64,000 nucleotides of DNA, from positions 26,642 to 90,641 of the forward strand of contig NZ_JBHOQV010000014.1 in assembly GCF_042408735.1 (NCBI RefSeq). Reading direction: 5' to 3'. Shown piece by piece: positions 17,363 through 26,580 of the stretch; position 1 is the first letter of the stretch; each line of letters starts with the position of its first letter. The notes beneath the pieces were generated by a model. That model was given only the letters and a program-made list of their open reading frames with translations, was not told the origin of the DNA and did not search any database. The position numbers were made by a program, and so were the translations under genes. This stretch comes from Thermogemmatispora sp042408735 (lineage in GTDB: Bacteria > Chloroflexota > Ktedonobacteria > Ktedonobacterales > Ktedonobacteraceae).

Positions 17363-19081
17363 CTAAAGCGTGGCTCCAAAGAGCTTACAGAGCAGCTGTG
17401 TTGTGAAGACCAGCACCAGTTCCCGCGGCACTCTACCGCTGCGGGAACGCTTTTTTAGCCTCTCGACGGTCTCGGCGGTGAAGATGCCTGTCTGCGCGAG
17501 AGCCGCTGGCGCCAGGGTCTCGGCTAGGAGGTCCTGCCCGATGCTGCTCAGCGGCATCTCTCTCTCCCTGACTGTTTCTGCAGCCAGCGAGCGCACCGGG
17601 GCGCTGAGGAGAGCCGTCGCCGGCCAGCTTGCTCGCTCCGCGGATTGGGAGTAGTCGGCGAGCAAGGTCGCCAGCGAGAGCGGATCGGGTGGCTGCCCCG
17701 GGCTGGCGCTTCTGGTCGGCTGCTCGCTGCCTGGTGGCAGGACCGCTAGCGTTTCCAGCAGCTCCGGCAGGACAAAGGGGGCTACCAGTGTCAGGCGATC
17801 AAAAGCGGCTAGCTGCTGGGCACTCTGCAGGAGCAGGTCGGGCAGGCGCAAATGCAGGTCGAGATAGCGCCAGCGCTGCCAGGACTGGGGGAGTTGGAGG
17901 GCTTTGTGGACCAGGCGCCGGGCGTGACGGGTCTCTTCCCATCTGGGGCCTTCGGCCAGTCGACGGGCGACCTCCGGCGTCCATAGCTGGACCTCTTCAG
18001 ACGGCTGCGAGCGCGAGCTGGGGGCTGGGCCTTGCAGGAGCGTGCTGTAGGCAAGTAGCAGCTCGGCGTGCTCCCGATCTGGTAGTGGGGGAGGAGGTGC
18101 CAGCAGAGGGCGTGCTCCCAGACCAATCAGGGCCAGGCGGGCGCCGCTTTCGCTGCCTGCCGTGTGCAGTACCTGGTGTAAGGCCAGCGGAAAGCTCTGC
18201 GAGCAAGGAGCTTCCAGGGCGCTCAGCGTTGCCAGCCAGTATTCTGGAGCATCGACGCCGCGAACCGCCAGAAAATCTGCCTCGAGGCGCTCCGCCAGCG
18301 CTTCCGCCGGCGCGTAGGCCCGACGCTGCCCCGGAAAACCCAGGGTGGCGATCTGCAAGAAGTGGGGACTCTCCCGGAGGGACTGAGCACAATGGGCTAA
18401 CAGCTCCGCGCAGAGGGCTGCCGCTCCTGTGCCGGCGGTCAGCACCAGCAGGGGAGCGGTTGGCAAAGACAACAGACGCTCGCACTGCGCACGAAGCGCC
18501 GCGTCCAGCTCGCTCAGGGGGGGAGCGTCTGGACCCGGACCTGGCTCTGCCTGCCGGCCCTCCCCGGTTGCTCCGATAATCTCCAGGCGATAGTCATGAA
18601 GCTCGCTGACGAGCGTGCGCCCCTGCTGCCAGCGCAGAAGAGAGCCAGCAGGAACCACCTCAATGCCGGTAAAGGCTGTCCAGGGCGCCGGCAGAAAGCC
18701 ATAACGCCGTATCACCTCCAGAGCCGGTGGAAAGAGGCGGCAGGGCAGGCCCGCCGCCAGAAGTGCCTTGATCTCGCTCGCGAAGAGCAGGTCTCCCTCC
18801 TCCGGCCAGTCGCGCGCATAATAGAGGGGATGCCAGCCTACAAGCGGACGGCGATATACAAAGGTCTGCTGGCCGGGCAGCCAGTCCAAAAGTGCTGTCT
18901 TCTGCTGAGCGGTCAGCCCGGCGAACGGCTGGGCGAAGGTGACCAGACCTGCGCCAGGCTGCAGCACTAGCGCTCGCTCGCCACCATGCTGCTCCAAGAC
19001 TGCGGCCATGCGCAGCAGCCGCTCCTCGATCACCCTCTCAGGAACAGGTTGCTTGCTGAGCCAGCCAGCCAGTATGGCCAT
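17363..19081 (-). CDS. Degenerate asparagine synthetase B homologue, both active sites lost
   Basis: 572 residues that follow the AsnB layout. The N-terminal half keeps FASEIKALL and the PWTAFTGIEVVPAGSLLRWQQG strand pair typical of the glutamine amidotransferase domain. The C-terminal half keeps YLDLHLRLPDLLLQSAQQLAAF, equal to the AsnB helix that normally reads LPDDLLxKxDRxSM. The catalytic Cys after the start Met is replaced (MAILAG), and the ATP-pyrophosphatase loop SGGLDS is replaced by LTAGTGAAA. It is probably a non-catalytic descendant with a binding or structural role. The start at 19081 is favoured by AGGAG nine bases upstream. Confidence 0.75.
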   Translation of the reverse strand: MAILAGWLSKQPVPERVIEERLLRMAAVLEQHGGERALVLQPGAGLVTFAQPFAGLTAQQKTALLDWLPGQQTFVYRRPLVGWHPLYYARDWPEEGDLLFASEIKALLAAGLPCRLFPPALEVIRRYGFLPAPWTAFTGIEVVPAGSLLRWQQGRTLVSELHDYRLEIIGATGEGRQAEPGPGPDAPPLSELDAALRAQCERLLSLPTAPLLVLTAGTGAAALCAELLAHCAQSLRESPHFLQIATLGFPGQRRAYAPAEALAERLEADFLAVRGVDAPEYWLATLSALEAPCSQSFPLALHQVLHTAGSESGARLALIGLGARPLLAPPPPLPDREHAELLLAYSTLLQGPAPSSRSQPSEEVQLWTPEVARRLAEGPRWEETRHARRLVHKALQLPQSWQRWRYLDLHLRLPDLLLQSAQQLAAFDRLTLVAPFVLPELLETLAVLPPGSEQPTRSASPGQPPDPLSLATLLADYSQSAERASWPATALLSAPVRSLAAETVREREMPLSSIGQDLLAETLAPAALAQTGIFTAETVERLKKRSRSGRVPRELVLVFTTQLLCKLFGATL

Positions 19082-19700
19082 CGTCAAGCGCTCCTGCTAG
19101 TGGCTGCCACTCCTCGCGAGCGGTTCCGGTCCTGGTTTGTCTCGTTCCGCTTGATGTTCATGGCAGCTTTCTCAACTGATCATATCACAGGAGGCTCTTC
19201 CTTCCTCGGTGGGGGGAGAAAAATGGGGGAGGCGAGGGGACGATCTGAGGAGGAGAGAGCCAGGTCGCGGAGCGAAGATAGCCACAGTTCTGGGCTGAGT
19301 TGTCAACGGCCCCTGGCTTGAGTCAGGGGCCTGCCCATAGCCTCGTCGGCCCGGGCTTCGGGGCTGGTTGACGGCAGCCCACTGCCCCCTAGGAGGGTAC
19401 AGCCAGCGCTTGGGCTGGGGTGACCTGCTTCCCCTCTCGCGAGGTGAGGTGAAGCTGTTGCTGACCGCTGGTCAGTGCCGTTGGCCTCACAAGGACCAGG
19501 ATCCCACCAGAGAGACGGCGGTGTCAACCCCATACGGAGCCTCAGGAGGGAGCCGCCTTCCTCCCTGGATGAAGCCAGGGGTCCCCGGCGGCACATCGTT
19601 ATGGAGTCACCTGCCCTGGCCTCCGTCGGAGGCTGTCGCCGTCCGCGGAGGCGCTGGTGTAGAAAAAAGGCGGCAGCCTGTCCCTTCTTCAGAATACGCC
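19082..19700. other. GC-rich non-coding stretch with hairpins, possible element end
   Basis: No supported gene. From about 19310 to 19660 the DNA is packed with short inverted repeats, for example GCCTCCG/CGGAGGC (19619-19633, one-base loop). It resembles the non-coding 3' ends of TnpB-type elements in texture, but no TnpB-like reading frame is recognisable beside it. The resemblance is weak evidence. Confidence 0.25.
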
Positions 19701-19730
19701 TTGTCCGACCGGCGCGAGCTATGCTATACT
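19701..19730 (+). promoter_or_regulatory. Candidate sigma-70-like promoter for the C39-like gene
   Basis: TTGTCC (19701-19706), 18 bases, TATACT (19725-19730), about 120 bases before the C39-like start codon. Confidence 0.45.
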
Positions 19731-19851
19731 TCCTTCTAGCCAGACTGTTGGCCAGATCATACTCACTGCCAGGAAAATGGCGCGCAGTGCAGCGCTGCGC
19801 GTCAGCCGTCCAGAGAGGTGGCTGCCTGGCGATGCTGAGGAGCCTGTATCG

Positions 19852-20787
19852 ATGCCCATGCTCGTGTTCATGCTCTTTGTGGTCGCCTTGACCGTCTCGC
19901 TGTGCGGCCTCTACCTGTCCGCCCGTCCCTTCCTGGCAGGAAAACGGCAACGTCCGGCCGTTGTGGCGCGTCCGCTGCGTGCTCCGGGCACTCCCCGCTT
20001 ACGGGCTCGCCAGGGCCAGATGGCAACCGTGGCTCAACCGCGAAGACGTAGCGCGGGCGCTCTCTCGCTCTCGGTGGCTCCTGAGCGCGTCTATGGGGCA
20101 GGTCCCCTCCCCTGGCGAGAGATTCCCTGGAAGGTCATTCTCGTCGGCCTGATTTCGCTGCTGATCGTCATCTTTCTTGGCTCGCAGCTCTTGCTCTCCC
20201 GCGGCGTGGGATTTGTGCTTCCCTATCTGTGGACCGCTGAGCCGGCGGCCACCGTGACCGCTAACTCACCCGCCTCCACTGCTCACTACGATGCCTCCAG
20301 TCACCTGATGCGCATTAATCAGCTTGACCCTGCCCAGTATGATTCGCAGGCTCAGTATCAGACCTGGGCCTATTCCGCTTGCTCCGCCGCAGCTATGACG
20401 GTGGTCATCAACGCCTATGGCCATCGCTATCGCATCGCCGATATCCTGAAAGTAGAGTCTGCCCTTCACGAGATCACACCCGACCAGGGTTTGCTGGAAG
20501 AAGTGGGCATCGCGCGTACCGCCGCTCGCTTTCACTTCACCACGCTCTGGGGGCACAACCTTTCGCTCGACCAGATGCTGGCCATTGCCAATAGCGGACG
20601 CCCGGTGATTGTCAGCTTCCCGCCGGACCGTTTCCCCGGTGGTCATCTGCTGGTGGTGCGCGGCGGCAATGCCAGTACGGTCTTTCTGGTCGATTCCTCG
20701 CGCCTTAACTACACCGCGATGGCCCGCTCGCGCTTCCTCCAGCTCTGGGGCGGCTTCTACGCCGTGCTGACGCCACAAGCTTCCTGA
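19852..20787 (+). CDS. Membrane-anchored C39-like cysteine peptidase
   Basis: 311 residues. Two hydrophobic segments (MLVFMLFVVALTVSLCGLYL and VILVGLISLLIVIFLGSQLL) precede a papain-like domain. Candidate catalytic residues are Cys in YSACSAAAMT, His in GGHLLVVRG and Asp in FLVDSSRLNY, the pattern of peptidase C39-like proteins. This domain is probably extracellular. The start at 19852 gives the first membrane helix, with AGGAG upstream; a start at 19777 is possible. It is divergent from the AsnB homologue. The substrate is unknown, and no exporter ABC gene adjoins it. Confidence 0.65.
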   Translation: MPMLVFMLFVVALTVSLCGLYLSARPFLAGKRQRPAVVARPLRAPGTPRLRARQGQMATVAQPRRRSAGALSLSVAPERVYGAGPLPWREIPWKVILVGLISLLIVIFLGSQLLLSRGVGFVLPYLWTAEPAATVTANSPASTAHYDASSHLMRINQLDPAQYDSQAQYQTWAYSACSAAAMTVVINAYGHRYRIADILKVESALHEITPDQGLLEEVGIARTAARFHFTTLWGHNLSLDQMLAIANSGRPVIVSFPPDRFPGGHLLVVRGGNASTVFLVDSSRLNYTAMARSRFLQLWGGFYAVLTPQAS

Positions 20788-20868
20788 ACATCCCGTCGCG
20801 TCAGGCTCCCCCCACTCTCTCAGGGCTTTCCCTGGCTGGCTGTTGTTCGCCGTCCTCAAGAATGGTCT

Positions 20869-21720
20869 CTAGTGCGTTGCTTGTTGCTGCTGGGCTTCTG
20901 AGGCGGGCTGCTGACCCCCTTTCTCCTTACCAGGGATATAGAGCTTGATGCGGCGAAAACCCTCCGCATACTGCATCTGCAGACCTTTCTTCTGCTGAGC
21001 TTCACGAGCCGTCTCGGCGGCCCAGCGCTTCACTCCCTCTAACAGGTTGGCCTGGGGACCAAACTGGCTGACGTGGCATTGCAGGCCCCGGGCCTTCAGC
21101 TCGATCGTCTCGCTGATGTCAATATAGGTGTTATCGTGCTCGCTGTTGAAGAGGTACAGCTCATGGACCTGGTAGGGAAGGAAGCCTTCGACCAGTAGCT
21201 CGCGGTAAGCATGAGGATTGACGGCTGCTGGAAAGATGGCATCGAGCACGATGTTGCCCGTGGCGCGGTGATCAGGATGGTTGAGATAGGCCGTCTCGTC
21301 CGGCTCCTCATCGGGGTCGGGCGCAAAAATGTGCTGCGTCGGGTCGTGAGTGATCACGATGCGCGGTCGATACTTGCGAATCAGGCGCACCACGGCCTTG
21401 CGCGTCTCTTCGTTATTCACCAGATGACCGTCCCGGAAGCGCAAGAACTCTACCGCCTGCACTCCCAGCACCTCGCAGGCCAGTCGCTGCTCCTGCTCAC
21501 GGATCACCATCAGCTCGCTGTCTATCATGCCAGGCACTTCAGTGCCCTCAGTGCCGTCAGTCATAATGACCCAGACGACCTTCTTCCCCTGGCGAGCCCA
21601 GAGGGCGCTGGTCCCCGCCGCGGCAAAATCGGCGTCGTCGGGATGGGCCCCGATGACCATCGCCTCGTAGTCAGGAACCTTCAGAACCTCAATTGCTCCT
21701 GGTGCATTCCTATCTGCCAT
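20869..21720 (-). CDS. PIG-L/LmbE family N-deacetylase
   Basis: Zinc-dependent deacetylase of the GlcNAc-PI/mycothiol/bacillithiol (LmbE) family, 283 residues. The metal motif AHPDDADF and the late HPDHRATG match the family, with VIMTDGTEGT between them. Likely substrates are N-acetyl sugars or thiol precursors; the sequence does not decide. Upstream, TATACTAG appears twice (21736-21743 and 21758-21765 on the complement), the nearer one usable as a -10 element. Confidence 0.85.
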   Translation of the reverse strand: MADRNAPGAIEVLKVPDYEAMVIGAHPDDADFAAAGTSALWARQGKKVVWVIMTDGTEGTEVPGMIDSELMVIREQEQRLACEVLGVQAVEFLRFRDGHLVNNEETRKAVVRLIRKYRPRIVITHDPTQHIFAPDPDEEPDETAYLNHPDHRATGNIVLDAIFPAAVNPHAYRELLVEGFLPYQVHELYLFNSEHDNTYIDISETIELKARGLQCHVSQFGPQANLLEGVKRWAAETAREAQQKKGLQMQYAEGFRRIKLYIPGKEKGGQQPASEAQQQQATH

Positions 21721-21785
21721 AGCACAAAACCTCTGCTAGTATACTCATGGAGTTTGCCTAGTATAGGCCCGGGGGCGGCCTCTCG

Positions 21786-22607
21786 TCAAGTCTCAGCGGG
21801 AGAAGTGGAGCGCTTTTCCTGGGCATGGCGAGAGGGGAAGGGGCGGGCCAGCAGCGCCTCCTCAAAAGCCGTGATCACCTCGGCGACCGCGAAGCTGCGA
21901 CCTGCCAGGGTCTCCAGTCCTACGGCCCGCTGCGGCAGCTCGCTACGCAGCACTGCCTGCTCCGTGTCGGTCAGCCCCAAAACCAGGGCGAGCGGCTCAA
22001 CTTCCCAGCGCAGCAGCAGCCCGCACTGCAGCAGACTCCCTGTGCGGCGGCGGATCATCGTCAGCCCCACTACCTTGCGCTGGTCGAACGCCACCACCTC
22101 GTAAGGGGAGAGCGATCCATAGCAGGCGCGGCGTAGCAGGGCCTCGCGCTGAGCGGTTGCCGGCTCTTTGAGGAGGGCCTGCTGCGCGCGGGCCTCCGTC
22201 GGCAACACGAGGCGGGTGGTGATCCCTAAGCGGGCCAGGGCCGCCACCCAGGTTTCTCCGAGCCAACGATAGGACTCCACCACATCTGGCAAAATAAAGG
22301 GATGCCCTGGGGGCAGAAAGACGTCCAGCGCCAGCAGATGGGGGCCGACCAGCACCGCAGTGCCGCCTGCCTGACGCTGGTAGAGGGGTAGCGCCAGGCG
22401 CTGCAGGGCCTCGCGGTTCAATTGGGCGACCTTCTGAGAGAGACCCAGTACTAGACCTGGACGATCGGCCTGCGACCAATAGAGCGTCGGTGGCTGAGGC
22501 GGCTGGCTGCCATCCAACAGCTGCTGCCCGTAGTTCAGGTGGAGCTGCTGGTCGGCGACGGTCAGCGGGAGCAGGCGCCAGGGGAGAGCGGCAGGGCTAA
22601 GGGCCAT
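21786..22607 (-). CDS. Lipoate-protein ligase A-like protein
   Basis: Member of the biotin/lipoate ligase fold (LplA/LipM/octanoyltransferase). Recognisable parts are PTLYWSQADRPGLVLGLSQ near the N-terminus, the ligand loop region RQAGGTAVLVGPHLLALDV, and KVVGLTMIRRR holding the conserved Lys. The usual RRxSGGG reads RQAGGT, so one glycine and the arginine pair are missing and activity is uncertain. 273 residues are counted from a Met with GAGGGAG upstream at long spacing; the frame opens eight codons earlier. Confidence 0.65.
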   Translation of the reverse strand: MALSPAALPWRLLPLTVADQQLHLNYGQQLLDGSQPPQPPTLYWSQADRPGLVLGLSQKVAQLNREALQRLALPLYQRQAGGTAVLVGPHLLALDVFLPPGHPFILPDVVESYRWLGETWVAALARLGITTRLVLPTEARAQQALLKEPATAQREALLRRACYGSLSPYEVVAFDQRKVVGLTMIRRRTGSLLQCGLLLRWEVEPLALVLGLTDTEQAVLRSELPQRAVGLETLAGRSFAVAEVITAFEEALLARPFPSRHAQEKRSTSPAET

Positions 22608-22854
22608 AGAAGTGGTACGACTCCCTCGCATCTTTTTCGATGGCTGCGCGCCTGAACCCAGCCGGCCCGGGCCGATGCTCCTGCCTGGCAGATGTCAGGC
22701 AGCCGGGAGAAGCGCGCCTCCCATCTTTCTAGCTACTATATAGTGAAACTCATCCCGCTGGCAAAGATCTTCCCAGACTGCCAGGAGGGCACAGGCCGGC
22801 GATAAAGTGGGCCTGCCTGGTGGGAAGCCCCGACGAATATAAGCGGGCACTCAC

Positions 22855-24030
22855 TCAAGAGGTTGTTTGTGAGCGCGGCAGCCGTAAGACTACTGTCAGA
22901 GGACCGAGTGTTGGGCCTGGCACCGGTATGAGTGTGCGGCTCAGTGCCCCTATCCTGTACATGGCCAGTGCCGCAGGCTCTGACTGCAGAATAAGCTCCT
23001 GTGCCTTCCCAGGGGCCGGGTAGCAGAGCAGAGTCAGGCGCTCCCGCCACCACCAGAGCTGGTTCGAGATCTCGTAATCAGCAACCTGAGAAAGGTAATG
23101 ATAGCCCTCGTTATCGGTGATCCGCTCAAAGCCTTCCCACCACGCTAGAGGAGAGACAGGGGAAAGTTCCGGCTCTGAAGGAGACCGGTTCTCCTCTAAG
23201 GGGCGAAGCGGCTGTTGCCTGCGATGCCAGGCATCCTGCGCATAAATACGGGCCGTCAGATGAATAGCAAAACCGTTCTCGAACAGGTCGACTCTGCTGA
23301 TCTGTCCTGAAAGCTGCTTCAGTCGAAAATGCCGCTTCGGCGAGAATGAAAGAAGCGTTCTCGGTTGCTCCTGGCGAAAGATCTGGAGCGGGGAGACCTG
23401 ATCGAGGCAGTAGGCCAACGCCTCCTGCGCGCATAACCGGCTCCGCTCCCTTTGGAGCCACTCTAGAGGATTAAGAGCTTCAGGGAGGCGTAAAAGATCT
23501 GCCAGCAACGATTGCCGATCGGGTTCTCTGACTGAGCGCTCGGGGGCCACTTCAGGCGCTAGATGACATTGAGCTTGCAATCTGGCAAACGATTCCAGGA
23601 GGGCTGGCCCTTTTGCGCGCTCCAGAGAAGCGGTTTGTGGTACAAGAGCAAATTCGTGCTCGGGAATAAGGGGAAGCTCTCCAAAGAGAGCCATCTGTTC
23701 AGCGCGTACCTCGCCTACCACCCGCTCTGCGTCTTCCCCGAATAACCCGTAGGGCGGTAATTGCCGGGCAGTGTGGTGTAACTCGATTGCCAGATCGAGT
23801 GTCAGGCTCAGTGTCAGAAGGGCGGCATCAGAGGCGCCTTCCTGTTGCAGCCAGGACAAAGGGTCGTGCTCATCCGAGAGCCGGAGCAAGGCCTCAAACA
23901 AGCTTTGTGCCAGAGGACTTTCCAGGTGCAGCAGGGCGGTCCCTGGACGAAGATGGCGCATAGCGCGTAATTGTTCCCTTTGCTGGCGCTCCCTGACAGA
24001 AACTTCCTCGGGTTGCCGGAGTGCAGGCAT
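22855..24030 (-). CDS. Hypothetical protein, unknown function
   Basis: 391 residues with no family I can name. The first two thirds are helical and rich in Leu, Glu and Arg. The last part (VDLFENGFAIHLTARIY ... ITDNEGYHYLSQ ... LTLLCYPAPGKAQELILQ) looks like a beta-sandwich similar in feel to small Ig-like domains of uncharacterised actinobacterial proteins; that is a guess. There is no signal peptide. The start at 24030 has GGAGG eight bases upstream. It lies alone between the lipoate-ligase-like gene and the MFS exporter. Confidence 0.6.
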   Translation of the reverse strand: MPALRQPEEVSVRERQQREQLRAMRHLRPGTALLHLESPLAQSLFEALLRLSDEHDPLSWLQQEGASDAALLTLSLTLDLAIELHHTARQLPPYGLFGEDAERVVGEVRAEQMALFGELPLIPEHEFALVPQTASLERAKGPALLESFARLQAQCHLAPEVAPERSVREPDRQSLLADLLRLPEALNPLEWLQRERSRLCAQEALAYCLDQVSPLQIFRQEQPRTLLSFSPKRHFRLKQLSGQISRVDLFENGFAIHLTARIYAQDAWHRRQQPLRPLEENRSPSEPELSPVSPLAWWEGFERITDNEGYHYLSQVADYEISNQLWWWRERLTLLCYPAPGKAQELILQSEPAALAMYRIGALSRTLIPVPGPTLGPLTVVLRLPRSQTTS

Positions 24031-24479
24031 AGGCTGTCCCTCCTTCTCCTGATCCCTGCCAGCGTCTCCGCTCGTCACCGTTGAAAGGAGCTGTTGCCGC
24101 TCGTCTCTGGCAACCTGCCTGCAGGCAAGCGAGGATATCCCCGATGGTCTCTACAAGGCCGTAGACAGAGCCGGTGGCCAACTTGAACCCGCTGCGGTGA
24201 GCCGCCGCGCCCGGTCTGGGCGGGATTGTTCTTCCTGCGAAGACCTGGATGGGAAGCGTTCGCTAGAGGACCGACGCTTGAAGAGAACTCTCTGTGTTCA
24301 CTCGAGGCCAGAAGCCTCCTTCCATCTCTCATCGAAGACAAACCCTGTCCTTCTCACTGGGTATTCGACGCGGGACCTTCACCTCCATGGGAAGTATAGC
24401 TGCTAGATTGATCGCTTGCAACCTGTTAACCCTGGCCCATCATCTCCGGATCTCAGGTAGAATAGGAGGTAAAGGGGGC

Positions 24480-24749
24480 ATGAAGGAAGAAGATACTCCT
24501 GTGCAGGCTGATCAAGACTGCGCGGCAAGCCCTCTGCCACTTCGACAGCGAACCAGAGCCGCGACCCAGGTTTCTCAGGGAGAGCGCCGCTGGCTAAGCC
24601 CGGAGAGAGGAGAGGCGGGCCGGTCGGCCCTGTGGTCCACCCGTCATTCCGGAGGGGCGACCGACCTGACCGGCCACGGCCTGAGCATAAGCCCATACCC
24701 GCCGAGGTCGACGTGGCAAAGAGCTTTAGAAGTGGAGAGACTCTTTTAA
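24480..24749 (+). CDS. Possible small protein with strong ribosome binding site
   Basis: An 89-codon frame that opens MKEEDTPVQADQ, nine bases after a near-perfect AGGAGGT (24464-24470). The composition (Arg, Ser, Gly) is unlike a well-folded protein, and its 3' end overlaps the MFS gene by 24 bases on the other strand. The ribosome binding site is the only real support. No other gene is seen in 24031-24725. Confidence 0.25.
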   Translation: MKEEDTPVQADQDCAASPLPLRQRTRAATQVSQGERRWLSPERGEAGRSALWSTRHSGGATDLTGHGLSISPYPPRSTWQRALEVERLF

Positions 24750-26081
24750 ATCCCGCTCGGCGGGGCCTCGCAAGAACCAGCCAGCCAGAGCGGCGAGCAG
24801 GCTAGGAATGGCCCCAGCCAGAACAGCCACAGGAGCGCCGAAAAGGGCGGCCAGAGCGCCGGTATAGAGATTGCCAAGTGGCGAGCTACCGGCGAAGACC
24901 ATCATATAGACGCTCATCACCCGCCCGCGCAGGTGGTCCGGCGTCACGGCCTGTAACGTTGTATTGGCCAGAGCAGAGAAAGCGATCTGCGTAAAGCCAG
25001 TCAAAGCGATCAGAATCAGAGAAGGCAGATACCAGGGTGAGAGCGCAAAAGCTGCCTCCAGGATACTGAAAGCGATCCCGCTCATAAGGAGGCTGCGAAG
25101 GGTGGGCCGCCGATTGGCCCAAGCCAGCCACAGCGCGGAAAGCAGCGAGCCGATCCCGAAGGCCGAAGAAATGAAGCCGAAGCCTGCCGGTCCAGCATGG
25201 AGCACATCGGTAGCAAAGAGCGGCAGTGAAACATTGAAATTAATGCCGAAGAGAGAGACCAGGCCCACCACTACAATCACCAGCAAGACAGACGGCGTAT
25301 GGGCCACATAGGCCAATCCCTCCCGCAGGCTCTGCAGAGGGCCGGGTCGCCCTTGCCCGTCCAGCGGCAGGCGAGCCTGCGCGTAGAGATAGCGAGAGTC
25401 GATCATTGCAATGCCCATGATCACCGGCAAGAAGCTGATGGCGTTCAGCAGGAAAAGGGGAGCCACTCCCAGGCGAGCGATCAGCAGGCCGCCAAGACCA
25501 GGGCCTAGCACACGCGCCATATTAAACAGCGATGAGTTCAAGGCCACCGCGTTAGGCAGATCCTCGCGCCCCACCATCTCCACTACGAAGGCCTGGCGGG
25601 TCGGCATATCGAGCGCGTTCGTAATCCCCAACAGCAGCGCCAACACCAGCACATGCCAGATCTGAACCGTGCCGCTGGCTACCAGGACCCACATCAGAAA
25701 AGCCTGCACGGCGGCTGACGATTGCGTCAGCACCAGAATCCGCTTTTTAGGCAGCCGATCTGCAATAATGCCTCCGAAGAGAGCGAAAAAGAGCACAGGC
25801 AGAAACTGAAGGGCCCCAACCACTCCTAGCAGCCAGGCATCGTGAGCCAACTCCAGCACCAGCCAGGCTTGAGCCGTTGTCTGCATCCAGGTCCCGATCA
25901 AGGAAATAAGCTGACCGAGCCAGAAAAGACGGAAATTACGATGGCGCAGAGCGCGGAAAGCTCGAAAGACACTTTTTTGTGATGATATTGGTTGAGGAAC
26001 AGCAGTGGTCTTAGCTGTAGAGACCTCTTCTGCCACAGCAGACGGCGCTAAGGTCGCCTCTGCCTCCGAAGAAACACGCAT
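24726..26081 (-). CDS. MFS transporter, drug/siderophore exporter type
   Basis: 451 residues with about twelve membrane helices, starting FRLFWLGQLISLIGTWMQTTAQAWLVLEL, the typical opening of EntS-like MFS_3 exporters. The loop FGGIIADRLPKKRILVLTQ is the MFS A-motif. Its substrate cannot be inferred; relatives export enterobactin or macrolides. A MerR-type regulator lies 500 bases upstream on the same strand and could control it. The leader carries interleaved inverted repeats (26309-26410). Confidence 0.88.
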   Translation of the reverse strand: MRVSSEAEATLAPSAVAEEVSTAKTTAVPQPISSQKSVFRAFRALRHRNFRLFWLGQLISLIGTWMQTTAQAWLVLELAHDAWLLGVVGALQFLPVLFFALFGGIIADRLPKKRILVLTQSSAAVQAFLMWVLVASGTVQIWHVLVLALLLGITNALDMPTRQAFVVEMVGREDLPNAVALNSSLFNMARVLGPGLGGLLIARLGVAPLFLLNAISFLPVIMGIAMIDSRYLYAQARLPLDGQGRPGPLQSLREGLAYVAHTPSVLLVIVVVGLVSLFGINFNVSLPLFATDVLHAGPAGFGFISSAFGIGSLLSALWLAWANRRPTLRSLLMSGIAFSILEAAFALSPWYLPSLILIALTGFTQIAFSALANTTLQAVTPDHLRGRVMSVYMMVFAGSSPLGNLYTGALAALFGAPVAVLAGAIPSLLAALAGWFLRGPAERDLKESLHF

Positions 26082-26308
26082 CTTGCTAACACATCCCTTC
26101 TTTGAAGAAAATCAACTCAGCAGAGAACGGCGTTCAAAGAAAGATAGACAGGGGAGGTGGAGAGCAGAAAGGCTATCCTGCTGAGAGAAGCGGGCCAGAG
26201 GACACGGTGCTCCAGGCCCGCCAGCCCGAAGGAAGGCTGCAGGGCGGAGAGCCGCCAGCACGAGACAAGGCCAGCACCCATCAGGCGAGACCTGCTACGA
26301 AAGGAGAA

Positions 26309-26410
26309 GATGTGGATCGGAACCCCGATCGCTGGCATAGACCACGCCGGGCAGCGTGCCCTTGCCCAGGTCTCCGATCCACATCTCCTTCGGGAAGGAA
26401 ACACTATGCC
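26309..26410 (-). promoter_or_regulatory. Interleaved inverted repeats in MFS leader (possible pseudoknot)
   Basis: Arms GATGTGGATCGGA (26309-26321) and TCCGATCCACATC (26373-26385) are perfectly complementary. A second pair, GGCATAG (26334-26340) and CTATGCC (26404-26410), is interlocked with it, with a GGGCA/TGCCC hairpin between. The order A-B-A'-B' is that of a pseudoknot. It lies about 230 bases ahead of the MFS gene, so a regulatory RNA is possible. No gene is recognised elsewhere in 26082-26580; 26500-26570 is AT-rich. Confidence 0.35.
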
Positions 26411-26580
26411 GGGGACCTCATGTGCCCCTGCACCTGCAAGCATCCGTCAGGTGGCCGTGCCCCTGACCTGCCTACGCTCAGGGATAGGTCTGCCCCCTGA
26501 AACAGGCTAAATTAATTAATGAATAGTAATATTCCTATATAATAAAAGTTAGAGCAAAACGGGAGCCAGGAGCGTCTCGT

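Noticed and set aside
17363..20787. Lasso-peptide or other RiPP cluster (AsnB-like plus C39-like genes)
   Set aside because: The AsnB homologue lacks its ATP-binding loop, and there is no precursor peptide, RRE domain or ABC exporter next to them.
26117..26500. Overlapping frames on both strands in the MFS leader
   Set aside because: No ribosome binding sites or family likeness; the sequence is better explained by the complementary arms.
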